From NCBI RefSeq assembly GCF_001431665.1, contig NZ_LLXV01000044.1, positions 1 to 64,000 on the forward strand: DNA of 64,000 bases. Reading direction: 5' to 3'. The position numbers were made by a program, and so were the translations under genes. The stretch is from Stenotrophomonas beteli. GTDB lineage: Bacteria > Pseudomonadota > Gammaproteobacteria > Xanthomonadales > Xanthomonadaceae. Shown piece after piece: positions 46,182 to 53,589 of the stretch. Every line of letters starts with the position of its first letter. Within the stretch, counting starts at the first letter, position 1. A model generated the notes under the pieces. That model had not been told where the DNA came from and searched no databases. It saw nothing but the letters and a program-made list of their open reading frames with translations.

Positions 46182-47156
46182 ATGACCCTGCGTCGCCTGC
46201 CACTGCACGCCACCCTGCTGCTGGCCCTGTCCTCGTTGCCACTGGCCGCCCTGGCCGAAGCCACTTCACCCGCTCCCACCCAGCAGGTGCCGGGTGTCTA
46301 TCACCAGCGCATCGGTGCACTGCAGGTCACCGCCCTGTTCGACGGCGTGGTCGCGCTGGGCCGGCAGGAAGTGGTGGACGTGCCGCCGACGCTGGTCAGC
46401 CGCCTGCTGGAAGGCCGCTACGTGCCCGAAGACAAGAAGGGCCTGCAGACCGCGATCAACGCATTCCTGGTGCGCCAGGGCAACCACCTGACCCTGGTCG
46501 ATACCGGCACCGCGCAGTGCTTCGGCCCCGGCCTGGGCCAGGTGCTGGGCAACCTGCGCGCCTCCGGCGTGGACCCGGCCGAGGTGGACGAGGTGCTGCT
46601 GACCCACGCCCATCCGGACCACCTGTGCGGGGTCCTCGATGCGCAGGGCAAGCCGGCCTACCCGAATGCCACGGTGTGGCTGTCCAAGGCCGATGCCGAT
46701 TACTGGCTCAGCCCGGCCAGCGAAGCCACCGCGCCGAAGGGCGTGCGCTTCGCCTTCCCGCTGGCGCGCAAAGCGGTAGCGCCGTACCAGGCCAGCGGCC
46801 ACCTGCGCACCTTCAGTCCCGGCGATGCCCTGCCCGGTGGCGCGGTGGCGATGGACACCCATGGCCATACGCCCGGCCATGTCTCTTACCGGTTCGACAG
46901 CCAGGGCCAGTCACTGCTGGTATGGGGCGATGTGCTGCACTTCCATGCGGTGCAGTTCGCGCACCCGGAGGCGGCATTCGAGGCGGATTCGGACCGCAAG
47001 GCGGCCATCGCCAGCCGTCGCGGGCTGCTGCAGCAGGCCACCGCCAACGGCTGGTGGGTGGCCGGTGCGCACCTGCCGTTCCCCGGCCTGGGCCATGTGC
47101 GTGGCGAGGGCAAGGCCTATGCGTGGGTGCCGGCGGAGTATTCGCCGTTGAAATGA
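46182..47156 (+). CDS. exported metallo-beta-lactamase-fold hydrolase
   Basis: 324 aa. A signal peptide (LLLALSSLPLAALA-EA) directs it to the periplasm. The MBL fold has the zinc motif LLTHAHPDHLCG, a second His in THGHTPGHVSY, an Asp-containing LVWGDVLHF, and a final His (AGAHLPFPGLGH). This arrangement belongs to the AhlD/lactonase-like group of exported MBL proteins. A true beta-lactamase is less likely, and the substrate is unknown. The ATG at 46182 starts after the repeat block; the upstream open frame is repeat sequence. Confidence 0.87.
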   Translation: MTLRRLPLHATLLLALSSLPLAALAEATSPAPTQQVPGVYHQRIGALQVTALFDGVVALGRQEVVDVPPTLVSRLLEGRYVPEDKKGLQTAINAFLVRQGNHLTLVDTGTAQCFGPGLGQVLGNLRASGVDPAEVDEVLLTHAHPDHLCGVLDAQGKPAYPNATVWLSKADADYWLSPASEATAPKGVRFAFPLARKAVAPYQASGHLRTFSPGDALPGGAVAMDTHGHTPGHVSYRFDSQGQSLLVWGDVLHFHAVQFAHPEAAFEADSDRKAAIASRRGLLQQATANGWWVAGAHLPFPGLGHVRGEGKAYAWVPAEYSPLK

Positions 47157-47161
47157 CCCGT

Positions 47162-47236
47162 GTAGAGCCGAGCCCATGCTCGGCTACCGCGCTCAGCGTG
47201 CCGGGATTCCACAGCCGAGCGTAGGCTCGGCTCTAC
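47162..47236. repeat. inverted pair of GTAG-type (SMAG-like) palindromes
   Basis: GTAGAGCCGAGCCCATGCTC at 47162 and the inverse copy ending GGCTCTAC at 47236, with a short spacer. They lie between two convergent genes (MBL protein and engB). Confidence 0.85.
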
Positions 47237-47253
47237 AGGAAGGCGGGGATGCC

Positions 47254-47856
47254 TTACTCCAGCCCCAGCCAGCCGCCGATCACGCCGCGGGCTTCTTCCA
47301 CGCCGGTGCGGTCCTCACCGGAGAACACCTGCACGCTCACGCTGTCGCCGTAAGCCGAATGCAGCTCCTTGCGCACCTTCTGCAGGGTCTGCATCTGCTG
47401 GCTGCGGCTGAGCTTGTCGGCCTTGGTCAGCAGCGCGTGCGCCGGCATGCCGCGCTGCACGGCATAGGACAGCATCTGCCGGTCGTAGTCCTTCAGCGGA
47501 TGGCGTATGTCCATCACCACCACCAGGCCCTTGAGGGCTTCGCGGGTGCGGAAGTACTTGTCGATGAAGGCCTGCCAGTGCGCCTGCAGTTCCAGCGGCA
47601 CCTTGGCGTAGCCGTAGCCGGGCAGGTCGACCAGGCTGGCGTCGGGGGTGATCTGGAAGAACACCAGCTGCTGCGTGCGGCCGGGCGTCTTGGAAACACG
47701 GGCCAGCGCGTTCTGGCGGGTCAGCGCGTTGAGCGCACTGGACTTGCCGGCGTTGGAGCGGCCGGCGAAGGCCACCTCGGCCCCTTCATCGGGCGGCAGC
47801 TGCCGCGCGTTGTGGGCCGAGAGGTGGTAACGGGCGCGTTCGATGAGCAATGACAT
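47254..47856 (-). CDS. engB: ribosome-biogenesis GTP-binding protein EngB (YihA/YsxC)
   Basis: 200 aa. GTPase needed for 50S subunit assembly. G1 is AGRSNAGKSSALN, G2 threonine lies in KTPGRTQQLVFF, G3 is DLPGYGYAK, and G4 is LLTKADKL. Family-specific EVAFAGRSN and HPLKDYD are present. ATG 47856 begins MSLLIERARYH; the longer upstream frame is antisense to cytochrome c4 and is discarded. It is divergent from the cytochrome gene. Confidence 0.95.
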   Translation of the reverse strand: MSLLIERARYHLSAHNARQLPPDEGAEVAFAGRSNAGKSSALNALTRQNALARVSKTPGRTQQLVFFQITPDASLVDLPGYGYAKVPLELQAHWQAFIDKYFRTREALKGLVVVMDIRHPLKDYDRQMLSYAVQRGMPAHALLTKADKLSRSQQMQTLQKVRKELHSAYGDSVSVQVFSGEDRTGVEEARGVIGGWLGLE

Positions 47857-48012
47857 GTGCCTAGGATCGCATGTTGCGGCGCCGCGCGCCCGTTCCGGGG
47901 GCCGCGCGGGGCATTTTGCTGCACTGCTGCGTTGACCGTGCGCGGAAACGCCGTTGATAATCCAGGCGATGCCGGCGGCCACCGCCCGGCCCGGTCCATA
48001 CGGAGCTTCAGC

Positions 48013-48813
48013 ATGCGCCACGCTCGCGTTCTTGCCGTATCCGCCCTTGCCACTGCTGTCGTCGTTGCCGCCGCTGCGTTCGCGCAGACCACGCTGACCC
48101 CGTTGCCCGACAACGGGCCGATCAACACCGCCTCGCTGGAAGTGGATTTCAGCAAGACCCACTGGGGCGATGCCAAGGCCGGCCAGACCAAGGCGTCGGC
48201 CTGCGCGGCCTGCCATGGCGCTGACGGCAACGCCACGGTGGAGATGTACCCCTCCATCGCCGGCCAGAGCGAGCGCTATGTGGCCCAGCAGATGGCACTG
48301 ATCGCCAACGGGCAGCGCAGTTCCGGTGCAGCGGTGGCGATGGTGCCGTTCGTGCAGAACCTCACCCCGCAGGACATGCGCGATATCGGCGCGTTCTTCG
48401 CCACCCAGAAGGCCACCGCCGGCATCGCCGACGATACGGTCGTCGCCGATGGCCCCTACAAGGGCATGAAGTTCTACGAGATCGGCCAGCAGCTGTATCG
48501 CGGTGGCGACGCCAAGCGTGGGCTGCCGGCCTGCATGGCCTGCCACGGCCCCAGTGGCGCCGGCAATCCGGGCCCGGCCTATCCGCATATCGGCGGCCAG
48601 CACGCCAGCTATGTCGCCCGCCGCCTGCAGGAGTACCAGGCCGGGCAGACCCACGAGACCGACAAGACCCACTTCCAGATCATGGCCGCGGTGGCGCAGA
48701 AGCTGAGCGAGCAGGAAGTGCAGGCGCTGTCGAGCTACCTGCAGGGCCTGCACAACAAGGCCGACGATGTGGCCACTGCGGCGACACCGGCACAACCGGC
48801 CGCCGCCCCCTGA
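48013..48813 (+). CDS. diheme cytochrome c4
   Basis: 266 aa. A signal peptide (VVVAAAAFA-QT) exports it; two haem c sites, CAACHG and CMACHG, each start a homologous half-domain, with later Met ligands (SIAGQ and HIGGQ regions, each followed by a distal Met). Cytochromes c4 carry electrons in the periplasm to terminal oxidases. The C terminus has an Ala/Pro tail. It is followed within about 100 bp by dsbA, which suits it: disulfide and thiol handling is needed for haem attachment. Confidence 0.93.
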   Translation: MRHARVLAVSALATAVVVAAAAFAQTTLTPLPDNGPINTASLEVDFSKTHWGDAKAGQTKASACAACHGADGNATVEMYPSIAGQSERYVAQQMALIANGQRSSGAAVAMVPFVQNLTPQDMRDIGAFFATQKATAGIADDTVVADGPYKGMKFYEIGQQLYRGGDAKRGLPACMACHGPSGAGNPGPAYPHIGGQHASYVARRLQEYQAGQTHETDKTHFQIMAAVAQKLSEQEVQALSSYLQGLHNKADDVATAATPAQPAAAP

Positions 48814-48919
48814 CCACCACTGGTCGGCGCGGGCCGCCACCAGCGCCCGCACCTGCGGTATGTTTCCTTCACGCCGGCGACTGCGCCGGCGTTGTTTTTT
48901 TCAACGGAGATGCGTGTCG

Positions 48920-49567
48920 ATGAGGTTGATTTCCCGCCTGCTGTTGTCCCTGCTGGTCCTGCTGCCGCTGGCCGCGACCGCCGCCCCCGCCAGCGCACCG
49001 CTGGTGGAAGGCAAAGACTACGAACGCATCGCCCAGCCCGGCCCGTTCCAGCCGCTGGCCGGCAAGATCGAGGTGGTCGAAGTGTTTGGCTACACCTGCC
49101 CGCACTGCGCCCACTTCGAGCCGCAGCTGGCAGCCTGGGCGGCCAAACTGCCCGCCGACGTGCGTTTCACCCCGGTCCCGGCCGCCTTTGGTGGCCCTTG
49201 GGACGCGTGGGCGCTGGCCTATTACGCCGCTGACGAAGTGGGCGTGGCCAAGCGCAGCCATGCCGCCGTCTTCAAGGCCCTGCACCAGGACGGCTCGCTG
49301 CCGATGCAGAACGTTTCGGCCGATGAGCTCGCCACTTTCTACAAGGCCTACGGCGTGACCCCGGACCGCTACCTGCAGGCGCTGCGTGGCGAGGCCGTGC
49401 AGAAGAAGGTCGATGCTGCCCGCGCGTTCGCCCAGCGCACCAAGGTGCCGGGCACTCCGGCCATCATCATCAATGGCCAGTACCTGGTGCGTGGCAGCAA
49501 CTTCGACGACCAGCTGCGCATCGCTTCGGCCCTGATCGCCCAGGCCCGCGCCGCGCGCGGCCGCTGA
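48920..49567 (+). CDS. dsbA: thiol:disulfide interchange protein DsbA
   Basis: 215 aa. A signal peptide (LLSLLVLLPLAATA-AP) gives a periplasmic protein. The thioredoxin-fold active site is CPHC (C60-C63) in FGYTCPHCAHF, with the cis-Pro in VPGTPAIIINGQY. It oxidises cysteines of exported proteins. CGGAG lies upstream of the ATG at 48920; an ATG at 48911 is out of frame. It forms a run with cytochrome c4 before and a second DsbA after. Confidence 0.93.
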   Translation: MRLISRLLLSLLVLLPLAATAAPASAPLVEGKDYERIAQPGPFQPLAGKIEVVEVFGYTCPHCAHFEPQLAAWAAKLPADVRFTPVPAAFGGPWDAWALAYYAADEVGVAKRSHAAVFKALHQDGSLPMQNVSADELATFYKAYGVTPDRYLQALRGEAVQKKVDAARAFAQRTKVPGTPAIIINGQYLVRGSNFDDQLRIASALIAQARAARGR

Positions 49568-49674
49568 ACCAACCCCTACCCTCGACACGGCGCTGTCGTC
49601 GCCGCGTGTCATCATTTCCCCCTGGCCGGTGCTCCGGTGCCGGCCCCACCTTTCCAGATGCTGGAGACGTTTCC

Positions 49675-50505
49675 ATGAAGACCCGTTTCGCCGCCCTCGC
49701 CCTCGCAGCCCTGCTGCCGATCCTGGCGGCCTGCAAGGCCGACGACGGCACCGCCAACACCACCGCGGCTCCGGCCGAACCGGCGGCCGCGCCGGCCACC
49801 ACCGCACCGGCGGCGCCGGCCGCTGGCAATGAGGGCGCCGCACCTGCGGCCGAAGGCGACAAGGCTGCTGCCGAAGCCGCGCCGGCCGCCGCTCCGGCGC
49901 CGACCACCACCGCACTGACCGGTCCGGCCCCGGTGGAAGGCGCCGACTACCAGCTGATCCCGAACGGCCAGCCGTTCCAGCCGGCCGCCGGCAAGGTCGA
50001 GGTCGTCGAGATCTTCGGCTACGTCTGCCCGGCCTGCGCCGCGTTCCAGCCGCTGGTCGGCCCGTGGAAGGCCGGCCTGCCGAGCGACGTGAACTTCGTC
50101 TACGTGCCGGCCATGTTCGGCGGCACCTGGGACAACTACGCCCGTGCCTTCTACGCCGCGCAGACCCTGGGCGTGCAGGAGAAGACCCACGAAGCGCTGT
50201 ACGCTGCGATCCACTCGCAGAAGACCCTGAAGGGCGAGCGCGGCACCGATTCGGTTGACGACATCGCCAAGTTCTACAGCGCCTACGGCGTGGATCCGAA
50301 GCAGTTCGCCGCCACCATGGGCAGCTTCGCGGTGAATGCCAAGACCAACTCGGCCAAGCAGTTCGCCCAGCGCAGCCAGATCAGCGGCACCCCGTCGATC
50401 ATCGTCAACGGCAAGTACCTGGTGAAGGGCAAGAGCTTCCCGGACATGCTGCGCATCGCCGACCACCTGATCGCCCGTGAACGCGGTGCGGCCCAGGCTC
50501 ACTGA
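49675..50505 (+). CDS. lipoprotein DsbA-like protein with Ala/Pro-rich linker
   Basis: 276 aa. The N terminus ends in a lipobox (LAAC, C20), so it is membrane-anchored. A low-complexity Ala/Pro/Thr/Glu linker (about 24-88) leads to a thioredoxin fold with active site CPAC (C118-C121) and a cis-Pro in SGTPSIIVNGKY. The fold is a paralog of the preceding DsbA (EVVEIFGYVCPAC against EVVEVFGYTCPHC), with a different dipeptide and hence probably a different redox potential. It may serve a special substrate near the membrane. Confidence 0.9.
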   Translation: MKTRFAALALAALLPILAACKADDGTANTTAAPAEPAAAPATTAPAAPAAGNEGAAPAAEGDKAAAEAAPAAAPAPTTTALTGPAPVEGADYQLIPNGQPFQPAAGKVEVVEIFGYVCPACAAFQPLVGPWKAGLPSDVNFVYVPAMFGGTWDNYARAFYAAQTLGVQEKTHEALYAAIHSQKTLKGERGTDSVDDIAKFYSAYGVDPKQFAATMGSFAVNAKTNSAKQFAQRSQISGTPSIIVNGKYLVKGKSFPDMLRIADHLIARERGAAQAH

Positions 50506-50528
50506 TCCAAAGGACGTTGTTCCTGGCC

Positions 50529-51296
50529 GTGAATTCCCCCCGTACACGGACCCTGCGCTTGCTGACGGCCAACATCCAGGCCGGCTCAAGCACCCGCCGC
50601 TACAGCGACTATGTGACCCGCAGCTGGTCACATGCGCTGCCGGCGGGGCGCAAGCGCAGCAGCCTGGACGCGATCGCCAGCCTGGCGCGCGAACATGACA
50701 TCGTCGGCCTGCAGGAAGCCGATCCGGGCAGCCTGCGCTCGGGCTTCACCAACCAGACCCATTACCTGGCCCAGCGCGCCGGCTTCAACTACTGGAGCCA
50801 CCAGCCGAACCGGCGCATGGGCGGGGTCGCCTCCAGTGCCAACGGGCTGTTGAGCAAGCTGGAACCAGTGGAAGTGCAGGACCACGCCCTGCCCGGCCGC
50901 ATCGGCGGGCGCGGCGTGCTGCTGGCCAGGTTCGGCGACGGTGCCGATGGCCTGGCGGTGGCGGTGGCGCATCTGTCGCTGGGCGCGGGCTCGCGGATGG
51001 CGCAGCTGGGCTTCATCGCCGAGCTGCTGTCCGACCACCCGAACGCGGTGTTGATGGGCGACTTCAACTGCCTGGCCGAGCGACCGGAAATGCAGGTGCT
51101 GTACCAGAAGACCCGGCTGCAGCCGCCGGGCTGCATCGTGCCGACCTTCCCCAGCTGGCGCCCCGACCGGGCCATCGACCACATCCTGGTCAGCAGCGGC
51201 CTGCAGACCCGCAGCGTGGAAGCCGTACCGGCCGCGTTCTCCGATCACCTCGCCCTGGCCATGGCGATCGACGTACCGGCCAACGCCCTGCGCTGA
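50529..51296 (+). CDS. endonuclease/exonuclease/phosphatase-fold protein
   Basis: About 255 aa from the GTG at 50529 (a TTG at 50517 is an alternative). It has no signal peptide. The EEP fold is clear: LLTANIQAG at the start, DIVGLQEADPGS (metal Glu), VAVAHLSLGAGSRMAQL, VLMGDFNCLAERPE (Asp-Phe-Asn), and the final catalytic DHILVSSG and FSDHLALAM. Nuclease, sphingomyelinase and phosphatase activities all occur in this fold, so the reaction cannot be fixed. It follows the second DsbA by 23 bp. Confidence 0.82.
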   Translation: MNSPRTRTLRLLTANIQAGSSTRRYSDYVTRSWSHALPAGRKRSSLDAIASLAREHDIVGLQEADPGSLRSGFTNQTHYLAQRAGFNYWSHQPNRRMGGVASSANGLLSKLEPVEVQDHALPGRIGGRGVLLARFGDGADGLAVAVAHLSLGAGSRMAQLGFIAELLSDHPNAVLMGDFNCLAERPEMQVLYQKTRLQPPGCIVPTFPSWRPDRAIDHILVSSGLQTRSVEAVPAAFSDHLALAMAIDVPANALR

Positions 51297-51305
51297 CCGC
51301 TCCTG

Positions 51306-51358
51306 GTAGGTGCCAACCTTCGTTGGCACGCTCCCCGCCGGGCATGGCCCGGCGCTAC
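51306..51358. repeat. pair of GTAG-type (SMAG-like) palindromes
   Basis: Plus-oriented GTAGGTGCCAACCTTCG and minus-oriented CCGCCGGGCATGGCCCGGCG ending in CTAC. The TAG of the minus-oriented element is the stop codon of the EamA transporter gene. Confidence 0.82.
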
Positions 51359-52230
51359 CCGGCCTGCACCACCGGTACCTTCAGCCGCCGCGCGGTCATC
51401 GTGCTGCCCACCGAGGCCAGCACCGTGCAGCCGATCGCCAGCCACTGCACCCCGTGCAGGTGCTCGTGCAGCAGCAGCATCGCCCACAGCGCGGCCACCG
51501 CCGGCTCCATGCTGATCAGGATGCCGAAGGTCTCCTTCGGCAGGCGCTTGAGCGCCATCATCTCCAGCGACATCGGGATCGCACTCGATACCAGCGCCAC
51601 CAGCAGGCCGGCCGCCAGGATCTTCGGATCGAGCAGCGCGGCACCGGCATGCACCACGCCGACCGGCACCACCACCAGCGAAGCCGCCAGCAGGCCCAGC
51701 GACACCGAATGCCCGGCATGCAGGTGGCCGGCACGCTTGCCGAACACGATGTACAGGCCCCAGCACGCCGCTGCGCCCATCGCATACAGCACGCCGGCCG
51801 GGTCCAGCGCCGGGCCACCGCCGATCGGCAGCAGCAACATCAGCCCCACTGCCGCACAGCCCACCCAGAGGAAATCGATCGGACGTCGTGACGACAGCAT
51901 CGCCACCGTCAGCGGCCCGGTGAACTCGATGGCCACCACGATGCCGAACGGAATCGTGCGCAGGGCCATGTAGAACAGCAGGTTCATCAGGCCCAGGGTG
52001 AGCCCGTAGCGCAGGATGGCGAACGCATCCACGCGGCTGGTCTTCCAGCGCCACGGCCGCCAGAACAGCAGCAGCAACAACGCAGAGAAGCCCACGCGCA
52101 GCGCGCTGGTGCCCTGGGCACCGATCAGGGGGAACAGATGTTTGGCGTAGGAGGTGCCGATGGCCAGCGAGGTGACCGAGCCGAGCACTGCCAGCGCCGG
52201 CAACATCGGCGCAAATCGTGAGGTCTGCAT
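51355..52230 (-). CDS. EamA/RhtA-type amino-acid exporter
   Basis: 291 aa with ten hydrophobic segments in two EamA halves. Typical are LRYGLTLGLMNLLFYMAL, FGIVVAIEFTGPLTVAML, and CWGLYIVFGKRAGH in the first half, and IPMSLEMMALKRLPKETFGILISMEPAVAAL in the second, all close to RhtA, the threonine/homoserine exporter. The start is ATG 52230; a TTG at 52236 is less likely. It is divergent from an Lrp/AsnC regulator, a common arrangement for amino-acid exporters. Confidence 0.88.
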   Translation of the reverse strand: MQTSRFAPMLPALAVLGSVTSLAIGTSYAKHLFPLIGAQGTSALRVGFSALLLLLFWRPWRWKTSRVDAFAILRYGLTLGLMNLLFYMALRTIPFGIVVAIEFTGPLTVAMLSSRRPIDFLWVGCAAVGLMLLLPIGGGPALDPAGVLYAMGAAACWGLYIVFGKRAGHLHAGHSVSLGLLAASLVVVPVGVVHAGAALLDPKILAAGLLVALVSSAIPMSLEMMALKRLPKETFGILISMEPAVAALWAMLLLHEHLHGVQWLAIGCTVLASVGSTMTARRLKVPVVQAG

Positions 52231-52302
52231 GTGCAAAGTCTATTGCGCCAGGGCCGAGCACTTGGCTCAATTGACGGCCTGTTCGTGCAACTTCTGCTCA
52301 CC

Positions 52303-52785
52303 ATGGCCAGCGCCCCCGTGCTCGACAGTTTCGACCGCGCCATCCTCGACCTGCTGCAGCGGGACAACACCCTGCCGCAACGCGAAATCGCCGAGGCCGT
52401 GCACCTGTCCACTCCGGCCGTGCAGCGCCGGATCAGGCGCCTGCAGGACAGCGGGGTGATCGCCGCCAACGTGGCCGTGGTCGCCGCAGCGAAGGTCGGA
52501 CGGCCGTTGACCATCATCGTCGAGGTGCGCGTGGTCAGCGAGCAGCGTGAACGCGTGGCGCCGTTCAAGCGCCGCGTGCAGGACGACCCGGCTGTGCAGC
52601 AGTGCTACTCGATCACCGGTGATGGCGATTTCCTGCTGCTGCTTTCGGCCGCCTCGATGGAAGAATACGAGGCGATCACCGAACGCCTGTTCGGCGGCGA
52701 TGACAACATCGAGCGGTTCCGGACGTCGGTGGCGCTGGGTACGTTGAAGCGCAGCTTCGAGGTGCCGCTGCTGCCAGGCCCATAG
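52303..52785 (+). CDS. Lrp/AsnC family transcriptional regulator
   Basis: 160 aa. HTH at about 8-60 (LDSFDRAILDLLQRDNTLPQ, LSTPAVQRRIRRLQ), followed by the ligand-binding RAM domain (VQQCYSITGDGDFLLLLSA). It is likely to sense an amino acid and control the divergent exporter across the 72-bp gap. Upstream codons in frame are not used because the ATG at 52303 gives the usual N terminus. Its TAG stop lies inside an inverted repeat. Confidence 0.9.
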   Translation: MASAPVLDSFDRAILDLLQRDNTLPQREIAEAVHLSTPAVQRRIRRLQDSGVIAANVAVVAAAKVGRPLTIIVEVRVVSEQRERVAPFKRRVQDDPAVQQCYSITGDGDFLLLLSAASMEEYEAITERLFGGDDNIERFRTSVALGTLKRSFEVPLLPGP

Positions 52786-52850
52786 CGTCGGGCCATGCTC
52801 GACTGCCTTTTGACCGCAAAGCGACAGCTGTCGAGCATGGCTCGACGCTA
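52783..52850. repeat. inverted repeat of the GTAG (SMAG-like) type
   Basis: TAGCGTCGGGCCATGCTCGA at 52783 and its near complement ending GACGCTA at 52850. The first TAG is the Lrp gene stop codon (here after CA, not G, so the head is ATAG). Confidence 0.75.
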
Positions 52851-52862
52851 CAGTCGGAGATC

Positions 52863-53414
52863 ATGAACACACCGTTTTCCCCTGCCCATCGCCTGCGCCG
52901 CGGGTTGCTGCGCGGCCTGTTCCTGGCCATTGCCATCGTTGCCGCGATGGCCTTCTGGAAGAGCCCATGGGCGGCCGCGCCGAAGATGCTCTGGTCGCTT
53001 TCGCGGATGCCGGCCGCCGTCCATCTGCCCGTGCCGGTGGACGGCGTGCGCCCCAGCCAGATCGCCGATACGTTCGGCGCGCCGCGTGGCCGTGACCGTT
53101 CCCATGCCGGCATCGACATCTTCGCCAGGCGCGGAACGCCGGTGCGCAGCGCTACCGCCGGGGTCATCGCCGACGTCCGCGACGGCGGGCTGGGCGGCCG
53201 CCAGGTGTGGGTGATCGGTCCGGCCCGCGAACGCTACTACTACGCGCACCTGGAGGACTGGGCCGAGGGCCTGGCGCGCGGCCAGGTGGTGCAGGCCGGC
53301 GACCTGCTCGGCGAGGTCGGCGACAGCGGCAACGCCAAGGGCACGCCACCGCACCTGCACTGGGGCATCTACGGCGCCGACGGCGCACGCGACCCGCTGC
53401 CACTGCTGCGCTGA
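52863..53414 (+). CDS. membrane-anchored M23 peptidase (peptidoglycan endopeptidase)
   Basis: 183 aa. An N-terminal membrane anchor or signal (LLRGLFLAIAIVAAMAFW) precedes a LytM/M23 domain: DTFGAPRGRDRSHAGIDIFA (zinc His and Asp), YYYAHLEDW, and HLHWGIYG (zinc His pair). It should cleave peptidoglycan cross-links in the periplasm. ATG 52863 follows the repeat after a GGAGA. It stands alone before a TonB receptor. Confidence 0.9.
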   Translation: MNTPFSPAHRLRRGLLRGLFLAIAIVAAMAFWKSPWAAAPKMLWSLSRMPAAVHLPVPVDGVRPSQIADTFGAPRGRDRSHAGIDIFARRGTPVRSATAGVIADVRDGGLGGRQVWVIGPARERYYYAHLEDWAEGLARGQVVQAGDLLGEVGDSGNAKGTPPHLHWGIYGADGARDPLPLLR

Positions 53415-53455
53415 CCCTCCGCGCCTCATGAACAACGGGCCGCCTGTTCATGATT

Positions 53456-53485
53456 TGTAAATAGGAATAGTTCGTATTACCATTT
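53456..53485 (+). promoter_or_regulatory. possible Fur-binding site upstream of the siderophore receptor
   Basis: AAATAGGAATAGTTCGTATT contains GAA-TAG-TTC and the partial dyad TAGGAA/TTCGTA, about 110 bp before the receptor start. AT-rich dyads of this kind in GC-rich DNA are typical Fur sites, but the match is not complete. Confidence 0.5.
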
Positions 53486-53589
53486 CTTTCGTTTGCGGCG
53501 GTGCCAGGACGGCCTGCCCGACCTTCCCCTATCCGTAGCGCCTCGCCTCCTGGATGCCGGCCGAACGCGCGTGCTCGTCCAGGAATGCC

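Noticed and set aside
46182..47156. Carbapenemase-type metallo-beta-lactamase
   Set aside because: The spacing of the zinc motifs and flanking sequence fit the exported lactonase-like group; nothing specific to B1-B3 beta-lactamases is seen.
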